Source of the DNA: Wuchereria bancrofti
Lineage: Eukaryota; Nematoda; Chromadorea; Rhabditida; Onchocercidae
Assembly: GCA_005281725.1 (NCBI GenBank)
Contig: SSBO01000009.1
Coordinates: 1,236,127 to 1,300,126, forward strand
Direction of reading: 5' to 3'
DNA: 64,000 nucleotides
Shown here in pieces: positions 24,701 through 37,705 of this stretch; the first letter of the stretch is position 1, and each line of letters begins with the position of its first letter. The notes under the pieces were generated by a model. The model searched no databases and had not been told where the DNA came from. It saw only the letters and a program-made list of their open reading frames with translations. The translations under genes and the position numbers were made by a program.

Positions 24701-27700
24701 ATTCATATTTGATCTGTTACCTGTCTTTATTTGATTCTGCCACCTAAACTTATCCTGATGGGTAATTGGGTATCTTTTTTCTGATTGTCCCTGTTTGTTT
24801 TAAAAAAATATATCGAATGACAATATTTTTAACTATATTGCGAGATAGAAGAGACATTTTTTGCTTCAGCATTTACCGATGGTGAATTAATAACGATGTT
24901 TTTTCGTTTGTACAATGAATTACCTATTGAATTGACGACACGTGTATTGCAAAATATTGTTCAATTGAGCTCCCTTCGACGAACATTATTTTCAAATCCA
25001 GAACGACAGACATATTTGACACACATCGTCAAAGGTGTTAAAGCAATCATGGAGCAGCCGGATAAGCTTCGGCAACAGGTATTACCAAGAAATTTTGTGT
25101 ACTTTAATTGTAATTGTAACCGATTAAAATATATTTGGTTCTACATAGGCATTATATTTTAGATGATTATAGTTTTCTTGTTATTGAAAACATCAAGTGC
25201 CTTTGTTAATGTCTGAGTTACATAATAGAGATTTAAATCGTTTGTATATGTCATCTGTAGTTATCTTAATTTTCTGAGTTTCTCCCTTTGTAAAGTTTGA
25301 CCCTATGAATGTTTGTATTTTCAGGAGAGTTTCCATGAATTTTGCCGCATTGTATCTCGCTTGAAAGGGAATTATCAATTGATTGAGTTGATGAAAGTTG
25401 AAGAATATTCCACAGTTATTGCCCTTTTGGCGGATTTCACTGAACAGAGTTTACGGGTAAGTTTTGTACTCGGTATTTAAGTTTTTGGACACAGTTATAT
25501 CAAAGGTCACTTTTGATTGCTTGGTACAAATTAAATAGGATGGTTCGACAGTGGACTTTGTAAATCTCTTCGGAAATCTCAACCTGAGATCATTATGCTA
25601 AGCCGTTGTCTCTGCCGGAAAATCGAGCAAATCTAAATATTTTTTCTATTTTGATGAAAAATAAGGGTTCAGTAAGCTCCGAGAGTTCATGCTAAACTTT
25701 CATTACAGGCTTATGAATTTTCGGCAAATAGCACTTACTACTTATTATCGTTTTGGCAACGTATGGTTTCATCGGTACCGTACGTGAAAGCTGCGGATCC
25801 ACATCTACTGAATTTATACTGTCCCAAAATTACTGCTACTTATGTGGAAAGTCGTTTACAATATGCGCGAGCTGTTGCAAGGTCTATTCATCTTTACCAG
25901 CAAAGCATTTTTAGCAAGTAGATATGATATATAATTCTTCATATTGTCATCGTACATATCAGTTTATATCGTGGTGTAACGTAAAGTTTATATAAAGGAT
26001 TAACTTAGTTCGAACTGATCAGAACATGTTCTTGAGATGATTATGGCTTTTAGAAGCGAAACAGCATGTAAAACATATTAAGCTTGTGGTGGAAAAAGTG
26101 CGAGCAAAGTTTGTAAAACATAGAAAGTGTACATGTCGCTCAGCTTTATTTAGACTTTATTATTTTTTGATTTATTTCTTATGCTTTTAATTTTTTTTTA
26201 AGGAAGGTTTTGGTGAAATTTCTGACACTAAGGTTTTTAATAAATTTCTATTTTAAATTTAAAAAATTTGTTGTAAAACACCTTTTAATGTTAATCATTT
26301 TCAAATTTGTACACTCCTTCATATTTCTGAATATTTGTAGGGGAGATATAGGTGACGACCCGTTAGACGACCAAGGTGCCGTTCAACAGGTTATGGAGCA
26401 GATTGCTATTATTTGTCGTTGTGAATATGAAAAATCAGCGGAGTTGATTGTACGCCTATTTGATCATGACTATACGATATACGAACGTTCAGCCAGTAAT
26501 CCACCAGTATGATTTTCAAAATTGTTATGAAATTTGTTCCATAGTAACTTTATAGAAATTTTAATTTTTGCAAATACAAACAGCAAATTTGACTTTTCCA
26601 TGTTATATGGTTATGGGTATTGCAGAGATTGAAGAAATTCATCGCAGGAAGTGCTAAAATTTGTGAGTCAAAGTTTAAGCGTTAAATGCCTTTAATTTCA
26701 GTCGGCTGAAGCACGTGAATCAGTAGCTTGTTTGACATGGTTAGTAACGATAATTGGTGCAGCAATACAGGGTAGAGCATCATACAGTAACTGTGAAGAA
26801 CATGATGTTGTTGACGGAAACCTGATTTGCAGGTTTGTATCTTTGTATTTTGTTTTTTCTTTGGCAATTTGCAATGTAATTTTGTATTTTTCATTACTTG
26901 AGCAGCAATTTAAAGTTTTCCAATGACTAATGAATTTCATCCTTACACAAAGAAAAAAAAAATAAAAGATTTAGCTCCCTTGTATTTATCTCTAATCTTC
27001 ACTATGTAAGTGTTTTCCTTATTGAAGTATACTTAGGAACTAATTCAAGTAAAACTTTGTTCCTGATCATTAAATTTAACTTTTTCCCTTATAAAATCTT
27101 CTTCAGGGTATTGAAACTTATGGAATTGTCGGACTCCCGACTTTCAACTGGAATGCCTGGGAACTTTAAGCTTGAAGTAGCTTATCTCTATATGTTAGAT
27201 CAGTTTCGAAAAATTTATGTTAGTGATCAAATCCAGAAAATTAGCAAAGTATATGACCAGCTTGAGAAAAATCTTGGCTTGCAAGATGAAACAGCTATAA
27301 TTACTATATACGCTCGTAAAATGTAAGTTTTTTTCTATATCTGAATAGCTTGAGTAACGTAATTTGAGCGAAACTCTTTACTTTGGTTTTCAATATGTCG
27401 AAGTAAGCCGTATTGTGATCTTGCATACAGGAATGAGTAATTTGCAGTTCTTAGTTAATTTTTTGTAAACCTTTTTCGCCATTGGTGTAATTTCATTTTC
27501 GACATGACCCTGTGTTGTCCCTTCCTTCCATGCTATGAAAGGAACTCATTCAAACCACTTGGTTCAATTCCCACTTAGGTTTTCCATGACTGAAAAGCTC
27601 GATACTTTATTTCATTTTAGCATATCTATTGGCATTTTATTTCACGTAAATATATTATTAAATGTCAAACGATAACTGCCACTGATGAATAAGTAATGAA

Positions 27701-30700
27701 ATAATAGTTGTTTCAGTATCACGAATCTGAAATATTGGGGAGCAGAGGAGAAGCTGGTAGAGGACAGTTTAGTGCTTCTTAACGAACTTTCACTCGGTTT
27801 TTCAGCTGGTCGTCGTTTAATGCGATTACCTGATATACAATTACTGTTAAATAATCATTCGGTATGTGTTATGTTCTTTTTTGATTATTTTGATAACATC
27901 GGATAAAAGGTATCAAAAAGTAGGTAAATCTTGGGCAGATCTGTTAGTTGGGTGAAATGTGAATAAAGAAAACGATATACCAGTATTTCGTACACGAAGT
28001 ATTAAGATGTAATATTGGTGAAAGAATATAAAAAGCAGCTTTAAATTTGCAGTCATCATTTTTAAGCAGTCCAAATGTTTAAGGATTAACACCAGTAAAT
28101 CCGTTCTAAACACAATTTTTATGTTTGATTTTTGAACTGACAAGTGATTTTGATGTAAGTTTTAGTCGGGAAATTTTTCTTTATTTCTGAGCTTTTAATC
28201 GTTTTAATTTTAAGTGTGAGCATTTCTCGTTTTTGTCTTCGGAAGCTGATTTGATGACAATGCGATCACGAACAACATTTTATGCTTCATTGATGCGGTT
28301 GTTGTGTTTGGATTTAAATGACAATGATGCGACTTTCTATTCATTCATGCAACCTTTGACAGGTTTCTTTCCGCTGTTTTTATTTCGTTATAAAAATCAG
28401 GACTTTTGGAATGAAGTTTTATTCTGTGAGATTATTAATAATTGGAATTACTGGTATGTATCCTATGGGACAGAATTTTAGGTAAGCACAGAAAGTCTCA
28501 AAGTATGAAAGATTTGGAACAGAATTTAAGTATTGTAACTTAATATCTAATATGCAAACAAAGTAAAGTCATCTCAAAGTGAAGTTTTTCACGCAGTATT
28601 TTTCGCTGAAGCTCTTTAATGTGCACTATTTGTTATTCCAACATGTTCACAGGTTACTTACGTTTTAGAAAATTGAATAATGACGAAACAATTTGAAAGA
28701 TTTCAATTAACATCTGGGTATTTTTCTGTATTTTCAAGAATCGCTAAACATGTAGTAAACGTGTAGTAAGCACGGGTCACGGATTATTAGTTGGTTGTTA
28801 CGCCATACAAACAATCCTTGTTGTGGATATTACTTAATCTCAAGTGAAATTTTAGATGCTGTGCGAGAGATTTATGATGTTTTTGCTATGAGTGCACCAA
28901 CCGTTGATCAGGAACGTGTTAAGGTTTGTATTAACTTGATTTATATTAAATTTTCATATCAGTAAGAAGTAAAGCCTTTGCCTTAATTTTGCCCCATTTA
29001 TTTATTCAAATCTTTTGGAAATCAGAGTAAAAATTGATTAATCTTGCATCATATATATATATTGCTATCGTCAGGAAGTAAAAATTGTTCCTGAAACATT
29101 CTCCGACCTATTGTAGTGTTTTGAACTGTAATTAAATAGATTTGTTCATTGTGATATTCTCGGGATATTTTGTAGCGTGCTATTGTTGGTTTTTGTCGGG
29201 ATCTTCGAGGAATCTCGACAGCATGTCATACGAAATATGTTTTTTCAATGTTATTTGACTGGATGTAAGTTTCGAAATATGATTTTTAATTTGAGTGATA
29301 GATAAAGTATAGCAGAGGTAGATAGATACCGTCGCTTATTAGTATAGATAAAGTATAGCAAAATGTTAAGCAGTTGCGCAAGTGTTTGAATTGATCGTAT
29401 AAAATGTTGCAGGATTTGTGCAAGCAGAATCACTTGTTTTAGTGTTTAGTCTAAAGCACATACCTCTTATCATGTAGTAATTTTTAAATTAAGAGAAAAG
29501 ATTTGAAATGATTTGAGTCATATATGTTATCGATCGACTTATGAATCTATTTCTTCCTTACTAGTAACGCTGTTTTGATGAGCGTTGCGCCACTGTACAT
29601 AACTTTTTTGATCTTCTAATATCTTTTTCTTTTTTCTTCCTTATCTATGCACTGTAACTTATGAAAAGTTAAAGTAAGGCTTAACATTCCAGTTAATATT
29701 ATCCACAAGCAAATCGTCGTTTTTATGATGCATACTTTCGAATTTTTCGTCACCTATTGCTGTTTATTTCAGAACTTTTCCGTTTTAAATGTTAACTTAG
29801 CTATCATAAACAAATAAAAATATGTCGAGGTCATATTTGGACAATTTGAAAAGTAAGCAAAAATTAGCTACGATTAAGCTTGAGTGGTGTGATATAAAGT
29901 GTCTACATGCATGCTACAAACACACAAAAATTTGAGTATCGCACGGATAGAACGGACTCGAAAAAAGTCCATTTTTTAATTTAAAGTTATAACTTTTTTT
30001 TGATTGGCTTCCTATTTTACACCATGGATTTCTCTTAATTTTTAAACGATTTGGAAATATGAGATACAGTGATTTGGATGTTTTAGGTACCCAAATGTAT
30101 TTTCAATTTTGGTTCGATCGGTAGATGTTTGGGCTGATTGCACTGAAGTTGTTAGTCCAATAATGAAATTGTTGGTAGAATTATGTCAAAATCGTCAACA
30201 GCGATTACAGTTTGAGATGTCTTCTTGTAGTGCTGTATTGCTGTTTCGAGAAGTATCGAAAATTATCTGTACCTACGGTTAGTAAATGTTTTGCTGTGCA
30301 CGGAGTTTCCATTAAAATTTTCAGTACAAACTCCAAATCTTTTAGGTATGGAAGACTGCACGGGATTTTTTTATGATTTTTTACAATATTCTTTTGACGC
30401 ACTGAATTAAAATAAATGTTCACAATATAACTGCTATCTACCATAATCTTTTTAGGTACTAGAATGTTAGCACTCCCTAAAGTAGTTCCTGAAAATGCCT
30501 ACAAGCAAAGATATAAAAATATTGGTACTGTTTTTGCTATATTGAAAATGGCTTTAAGTGGTTCGTATATTCCATTTGGTGTATTTCGATTATATGGTGA
30601 CACATGCCTTCAAGATGCCTTAGCAATGTTTGTAAAACTTCTCATGTATATACCAGAAGAAGAATTTCATGTAAGTTTTGTAGAAAGTACTAAATTCAAC

Positions 30701-32710
30701 TTTATGCATCTAGTGGTTGGCTATAAAGTGTTGTTTGTTGACCTTAAAAGATGCCTAATACTAAATCATTTCGTTTTGATTTAATTGGAAATTTTGTAAA
30801 AAGTACTTCAGTGATTGTGACTTTTAAATTGAACGCAGATTTACGACCAAATATTCAAGAAGTTTACGATCATTAAAAGTACTTTTCAAAATTATAAAAT
30901 ATGAGCTTTTATACGTTGCGTTTACCTCTTGCTGTTATCCCTTCTGCTCTCAAATGAATTTTCTCTTAATCATTGTTCTTATTTTTCCAGTCTTATTCGA
31001 AAATAATCCAGAATTTCCATGCGTTATTGGAATCTATTGCACAGGATAATATGTGCTTTTTATCGAATATTAAACCAGAAGTGTTCACGGTTCTGATGCG
31101 ATATATCGAACAGGCAACTGTTTCATTAGATGCTGTTGTTGTAAGTTTTTTTCCTTTTTGCAGAAATTATTTATTGTTTATTTTCATATTACTTTGTTTC
31201 AATCAAAAATCTGTTTGGGATTTTCTGATCAGTTCTTATTTTTGATTGTTTGCAAAAATTATTGGTCTAGAAATGAATCGAGACACAAACAGAAGAAACC
31301 AAAATTAAGTAGACAGATCTAGTTCCTATGGTTGGTTCAATTTTGAATCTTTTTTAGGTTATTTGATTTGTTTCGTTTTAAATTCTTTACTTCAGGTGAC
31401 AGCGTCTTGCTCAACTCTGGATTTAATATTGAATTATCTTTATCGTCGCTTAACACGCGCAGCTCCACCTAGAGCTCATGTTGGCGCTGAAACAGAAGGA
31501 GAAAATTGTATACGTGCTCTTGAGGCTCAACCATCTTTACTACCTCAGGTTAATTAGCCTTATTTTATTAAGGCGCTGAAATTTGCTGAATAGTTGCCAT
31601 TTTCATGATACTAACTGTTCTTACAAATACTGCGCTTTATCTTATTAATGAAGTGAATTATCTTTGGGTTAACTTTTATCATAAACTGTTATAAACTTGC
31701 GTATTTAAGAAATTTAAGACGATTGTATTTAAGATGTTATCAACGATATTGAATGCTTCATTGTTCGAGGATGTCAAATGTCAGTGGTCATTGTCACGGC
31801 CATTACTTGGTTTGATTTTACTCCAAGAAGAGTGCTTCCAGCAATGGAAAATAGAATTATTGGCGAATCAACCGCAGGATAAACGTGCTGCATTTGAAGA
31901 GGTTGGACTTTTTTTTGCAGTATTTCTTGACATCATCCGGAAACATAGCAATTTACATGGATCATGGGTTGGATTCATCGTGAAATGGATGAAATACTTA
32001 GCGTATATGTAGTAGACACATCTAATTACAGTTCGGCAGAATAATGAGATAACATTCAACAACATTTTATCAAGAATACCTTTTTATGCATACAAATTAT
32101 GGCTATTTGGTTGTCTTTGTTGTCATTTATTATCATTCCAAGCTATCACCTTAGCATTCTGATGGCAGTGTTACTAAAACGTTGATGCTTGTTAAATATA
32201 AGTACTTTGTGTTGTTTATCTTCTATTTTGGACAATCCGAAGTTTTCTGTTTTCATTTTTTAAGGCTTTTACATCTCTAATGGACGGTGTTGAAAGAAAT
32301 GTAAGCACTCGAAACAAGGACACTTTTACACAAAATATGAATATGTTTCGAAAGACGGTAAGTATCTATATGTACCTAATGCAATCGCCCAATTTAAGCT
32401 GAATGAGATTCTGTCAAAGAATTTTTGCTCACTCATTTTCTTCATTTTAAGTATCTCTAATTTTTAGACCTAGAGATATGATTAGGTTTTTTCTTGTGAA
32501 TCATTTTTTAGTCAATTCGATTTAGATTTAGTACAGCTTTTTGGTTTATTTAATTTTTTTTCTAATTTTTATCTTTTTTTACATTAAATCAAAGAGAATG
32601 TGTATTTGTATCATATAAATCCACTGTTTTAAATTCAGATCCAGGAAATTATCAAAGGTGACGTTATGTCAGCAGTACAACCACTCCCAGTTGCTGATAT
32701 GATGTCGTAG
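21720..32710 (+). CDS. xpo-7: Exportin-7 (RanBP16 type nuclear transport receptor)
   Basis: Importin-beta superfamily receptor that carries cargo across the nuclear pore with Ran-GTP. The model begins with a short first exon (ATG 21720, MDTEIR), then an exon at about 21929 ([30 protein letters not shown]), and continues through at least 20 exons. Segments recognisably collinear with animal exportin-7: [13 protein letters not shown] (22850s), [16 protein letters not shown] (24120s), [14 protein letters not shown] (24470s), [13 protein letters not shown] (24970s), [19 protein letters not shown] (26420s), [14 protein letters not shown] (26730s), LKYWG (27730), [14 protein letters not shown] (28265s), [20 protein letters not shown] (29190s), [18 protein letters not shown] (30550s), [17 protein letters not shown] (31780s), and the family-typical C-terminus ending ADMMS-stop at 32710. 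Expected length is near 1,080 aa, so the gene looks complete. It is the only gene on this strand between about 21.7 and 32.7 kb; introns run from tens to about 1,000 bp. The gene name follows the human family name. Confidence 0.93.
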
Positions 32711-35497
32711 TAATTTCGAAATTTCGATCATTCTTTTCTATCACTGCTGATAAGTAAAAAGGAATGAGAATTGTTGCTAAATTTATCTGTGGTTATGGAG
32801 ATGTTGATGTTGCTCCAATGATGCGTTTGTATGTGCTGTTTCAATGGATATCTTTCGTGTCGTTTATGCTTCTCGTATATTTCATATCCAATGATTATAC
32901 TGTTGGGTGATTATTGTTTCTATTTGTAAACATGTGGACATAATTCTATAGTAAATTCAATGGAATTTGTAAAAATAAGTTTCTGAATTAGTTTTGAAAT
33001 GCCTTACTGTTATTTCTGTCATCAGATGGTCTTTTAGGCACATCAGTATTTTGAAGGGTTCTCATACATTGCAAGTTATTTTTCCAAACAAATTTATTAA
33101 ATTCTTCTGTTTTGCCAAACTAAAATTCTTTCAATGAATTGGAATTTCTTTTTTTTTTCTTTTTTTTTTAGATAATGTTTCTAGTTTGTTTCCAGTATTG
33201 GGAACTATCCAGAAAATACATTCTGATTCCTCGCTTTCATGGCTGAATACCATCTATCGGACTTTTTTCTGTACGCGAAAGAAAGTGTGTTTAGTGTTTG
33301 CTTTGTACGGGTTATTTTAGAATGTGCATTTTGGATTCATATATTTTTATCCTGTTTATCTCTTTGCAGTTGTCCATGATATTGATTACATTTTAGACTT
33401 TTTCGTTAATCTCTCCTTGATACAGAAGTATAATGTCCAAAAATCGATTTATTAATTACCTTTATTGATGAAAGGGTGACATGCATACTATTTTAAAATG
33501 CATATTTACATCGCAGAATTTATCCGTTTTACTGTTAAACAATAATGTATTACACCAGGAGCATTGGGAAAAAATTTGCTTGAAATCTGTCGCTGCTTAA
33601 TTGTAGTAGTATTTCATTTCCTGTAAAAGTTTCTTAATTTTGCACAAATGAAAATTTATCACCTGCAACATTTTCCATTTTCTCTTATCTGTGCAGGTAC
33701 ACGTAAATTGATTGTGCTAACAAATGATTAATCTTAGACATGAATTTCCATTGTCGAAGTCTAAATCTAGACAGAAATGTTGAAGCTAAAGTATATGTTA
33801 ATATTTTTTGTGTGTTTTAGGTTCCGCTTTGCTTTTTGTTCATTTCTGTTTTCTTTAAAGAACCGCTTTGGGCGGTGAACTGTTAGCTTTATCATCATTC
33901 ATTCAATTATGTTCATCTCTGTTTGTCCTATATGTAAGTGCTCAAGTTTTTGCTGAAAATTTCTGAGGATTCACGATGGTTGTGATGGTGGCATAATGCG
34001 CTTGTATCAATATTAGATTTGCGCCTGGGGAATCTTTGCCACCATGCAATGAATGAGGAAAAATATGTTAATACAATTGGATGCATGGCTGCTTGCGGTA
34101 AAATGCGTTGCACTAAATGCATCAAGGATGCAAAAAACGATGAAGTAATACTTTCCGGCGCAAAATGTAAGCATTTATAATTTTGTAAATCTGGAACTAT
34201 GAGTAACATAAGATGTAAATTCGCAGAAAAAAATAAGTCTTCCGGATGCTTGTAGTTCCAATGCATTTATTAGCCGTTACATACTCTCAAGTGGGCCAGT
34301 GATGGATGCATTAATATCAGTTCTTAATTTGATAATTCCAAGCGCTGCATATTCAATTAATTTGAATGTTTCTTTTTGTTTCCCTTCCATTCCTTATTGC
34401 TTACGTATCGTTTTCCTTGTACAATTGGCTTCTTGTACAATTTACTTTATTTTTTAATTTCATTGATTTTGTTCCTTCCGTTATTTCACTAATGTTTGTT
34501 TATCTGTAGCATAAAAAAATTTAAATATACACTGTGTGCGTAACTGTTTTTTTTTTTTTTTTTTTTTTTGAGTATCCAAAAATGTGACTGGCTTCTTTAT
34601 TAACAATTGAATTCCATTCCGAGAGCAGTACAGGGGTTTGCATGATTTTGAGGTATTAAAAAAGAAGAGAAGGTAAGTGTTTCCACTTCATGTACTACTG
34701 CTTAAGATAGATAAACTAGCACTGTTTATTAGCAAAAGATGAAAGCGATATACCGAGTTATTGAATGGATGGTATTCTGTTTGCAATATTTTGGTTTGAT
34801 GAAGTAATTATATTTTAAAACTACGAACAAACTAAGTTTTGAAAAAAGAGTTTTACTACGGAGAAATTTGAATATGACTTATTCACCCTTAAAATTGTTT
34901 CCAAAGTATAAAGCCTAATAACTACCTGGCCAAGCCTGTGGTAATTGTTGTTTGTCGCTAAACTCTGGTCATTCACGTAAGAGTTAAATTTGATTTATTA
35001 GAAGTGGCATTATGACTGCTGAGAAGGGTTATGAAATATTCACAAAGCAAGCAGAAAAGGAATTAAAGGATCTTTATACTATTCTGATCACTTTTGTCTC
35101 ATCTACTGATCATTCCGGTCAATGAAAGAGGTAACTTGAACGGATGATATCTCGAAATTAATCAGTAATATCGATCTACTCATATATGTAGCATATACTT
35201 ATAAACATTAATAACATTTATTGCATAAATTGAAGTATGTTAGCTACTTTAATTGAATTTTTTATGGGAAAACTTTAACAACTATAGTACCTGCCAGATG
35301 ATCTATTATAAGAGTAAATGCATATGTTGAATTTCTTCTTCCCCTTCTAACTGCTCCGATTATAAACAGAGGCTTTGATGATTACCCGATGTTTCTCTCC
35401 GGTTGCATACTGCAAGCGCATGTCACTCACCCTTCTATTCCACAATTAATGGAACGTATTTAATACTTTAATGTGAAAACTCACATTCTTCGTACGT

Positions 35498-35561
35498 GTG
35501 TGTATGTGTTTGTATGTATGTATGTGTGTGTTTTTGTGTGCGTGTGTGTGTGTGTGTGTAT
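35498..35561 (+). repeat. GT / GTAT microsatellite
   Basis: Mixed (GT)n and (TATG)n tract including GTGTGCGTGTGTGTGTGTG. Confidence 0.9.
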
Positions 35562-35725
35562 GCCTTTGACAATAACAACATTAAATAAAATGCAGAAGGC
35601 AGTGAAAGTTGCTGTTATTGCATTATGAGGAGTGTTTGGGTTGTTTCATCGATTCTTCAAATTTTTTTTTTGGAAGTGGTATTTAGAGGTGCCTTTACAT
35701 CGATTTTCTCGTATCCTGTCACATT

Positions 35726-35850
35726 CTCAGGATGTGACTGACACTCCCATATAATTGTCACGTACACGTTCCTAAGATGTAACATACTTATACACTCGTC
35801 ACGTGCACGTCGCTGAGATGTAACATACCATATATTCGTTATGTTTACAT
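35726..35850. repeat. Three imperfect tandem copies of a ~40-45 bp unit
   Basis: Units at 35726-35770, 35771-35810 and 35811-35850 share GATGT(A/G)AC(A/T), a central ATA-rich part and GTCACGT(A/G)CACGT. The second and third copies are closest. Confidence 0.75.
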
Positions 35851-36409
35851 TTATGTAATGCAAACATTGGTTTATCCTTTTGTCTTAGTTTCCGTAATAT
35901 GAAATATAGTTTACAGCTTTAGTATGAAGTATTTCGGAATAAATAAAATTAATATGTATATTTATTAAATTAAGAAAAAAACAAAACATTGCTATATTAT
36001 TACAATGAATCAATTATTTTTTTTCCCTTTTTCCACTCTTCTTGTTTATCAATTATATTCATTCTTTTTCCTTTCCCTTCTTTTTCTCATTGTAGAATTA
36101 ATTAAACAATCAATCATTGGCCAAAGAGTTTGTTTACTAAAATTGAAAGTTTTCACTTTCATTTTTTATTTGAAATTAAAAATTTTTATTTTTCTAACAG
36201 TTTGTATAGTTCATCTGGTCTTTGTAAGACGTCCATTTTGTATGACCGGATCCGGAATAGTCCACTATAGCTATAATCATTAGAGAAAGAAAAAGTGAGA
36301 TGGATGAATGAATAGAGAAGTTAATATTCAGCGAACTTGCAATATTAACATATGAAAGATGCAAATATAACTTATTCGCTTTATTGGACATTAATTAAGA
36401 TATTTTAAT

Positions 36410-36735
36410 TTGTTTATTTATTTAATTTGTTTATTTATTTATTTAACATGCTTCCACATTTACTTAACTGCTTATTTCATACTTATCACTTCAATATTAT
36501 TATTATCTATTATTAATTAATTAGTTAATTAATTAACTAATTGACTTACTATCATTATTTGTTAATTGTTATTATCGCTTATTTATTTATTTATTCATTA
36601 ATTTATTATTATTATTACTATTATATTATGATTATTATTATATTGTTATTAGCTACTATTACTAATTTTTGTTATCGTTATTTTCATTACTATTATTATT
36701 GCTATCGTTATTATCATCAAAATATTATTAATTTA
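36410..36735. repeat. ATTT / ATT low-complexity tract with a perfect AT palindrome
   Basis: Runs of TTTA and ATT units. The 16-mer AGTTAATTAATTAACT, near 36524, is its own reverse complement. Confidence 0.7.
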
Positions 36736-37705
36736 TAGCAATAAGTACGAGTGATAATATTTCTTTAATTTATTAATCATACATATTGGTGATAAAATTA
36801 ATTCCAATCTATTTTTTCATTATTAATTTCTTCATTCCCTCACTGATAAAGTTGCTAAGCAACAACGTAAAAGTTGACAATAATATGTGATATGTGTCAT
36901 TTTCCAAAACAAACAGGTGGCATTTAATGTCACTGTTATCACTATAAATTATTTTTTTTACATTATTTACTTAGTACTATTTAACTATTGATTATTACTA
37001 TTTATTTATTATATTTGACGATGAAAAACGATTTTTTTTCTGATTTCTTCACTTTGTTAGCTTTTTTCTTCTGCATTTTTATGAATGTTTAAATGAAAAT
37101 GAAAAATTTGGAACATTTCTACTACTGTAAACTAATTTTGTAGAATGAACTCTGGGACAAAACTTAAAGTAATTCTTTTAAATATATCTTCAAAAGTTAC
37201 TAGAATTGCTGAAGAAAATAAACAGAACTTTGATTTGGAACAAATTAGTAGCAGAAGTTCTAATTTCTTCAACATTATTTAAGATTCGAATTAGTGTTTA
37301 ATTAATTTCACTTTGCTTTAGCACTTATTATTTCCTTTTAATAATATTCAGATCTCTTTTGCCTCTTATTTTACAATATTCTGCTGTGAACTTTTTCAAT
37401 AAAAAAATAATTTTACAATATTTGTTGACAATGCGAACTACTGGTAATGTAAAAGTTTATCGATTGTGATTGTTATTATCGTATGCTTTAACCTTTGAAC
37501 TGTTGTAAAATTTATTGCTTGTCTATTATCTGTCCTATCTATTACAGTTACAAATGAATAACTGTCAATTTAATGTTATTAAATAATATTATTAAAATTC
37601 ATATATGTTATATTCTTTTAAATAGTTTGATTTATTGGTTATTTAATCTTTTAAATGTAAAATCTTTTCTTTTCTGATTATTTTTATACTAATATTTTTT
37701 TAGGA

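Larger units (their letters stand above)
32711..37705. other. Intergenic region downstream of exportin-7
   Basis: About 5 kb without a gene I can support. It holds a poly-T run of about 26 at 34543-34569, a GT/GTAT microsatellite at about 35498-35561, a three-copy tandem repeat at 35726-35850, and ATTT/ATT-rich low-complexity DNA at about 36410-36735. One Cys-rich open frame near 33984-34180 (+) is discussed as a finding. Confidence 0.5.

Noticed and set aside
27540..27600. Possible tRNA T-arm-like GGTTCAATTCCCAC
   Set aside because: No acceptor stem, D-arm or anticodon arm could be folded around it; it lies in an exportin-7 intron.
33928..34266. 112-codon minus-strand open frame
   Set aside because: No recognisable motif; it overlaps the plus-strand Cys-rich frame, which has the more protein-like composition. 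Neither is called as a gene.
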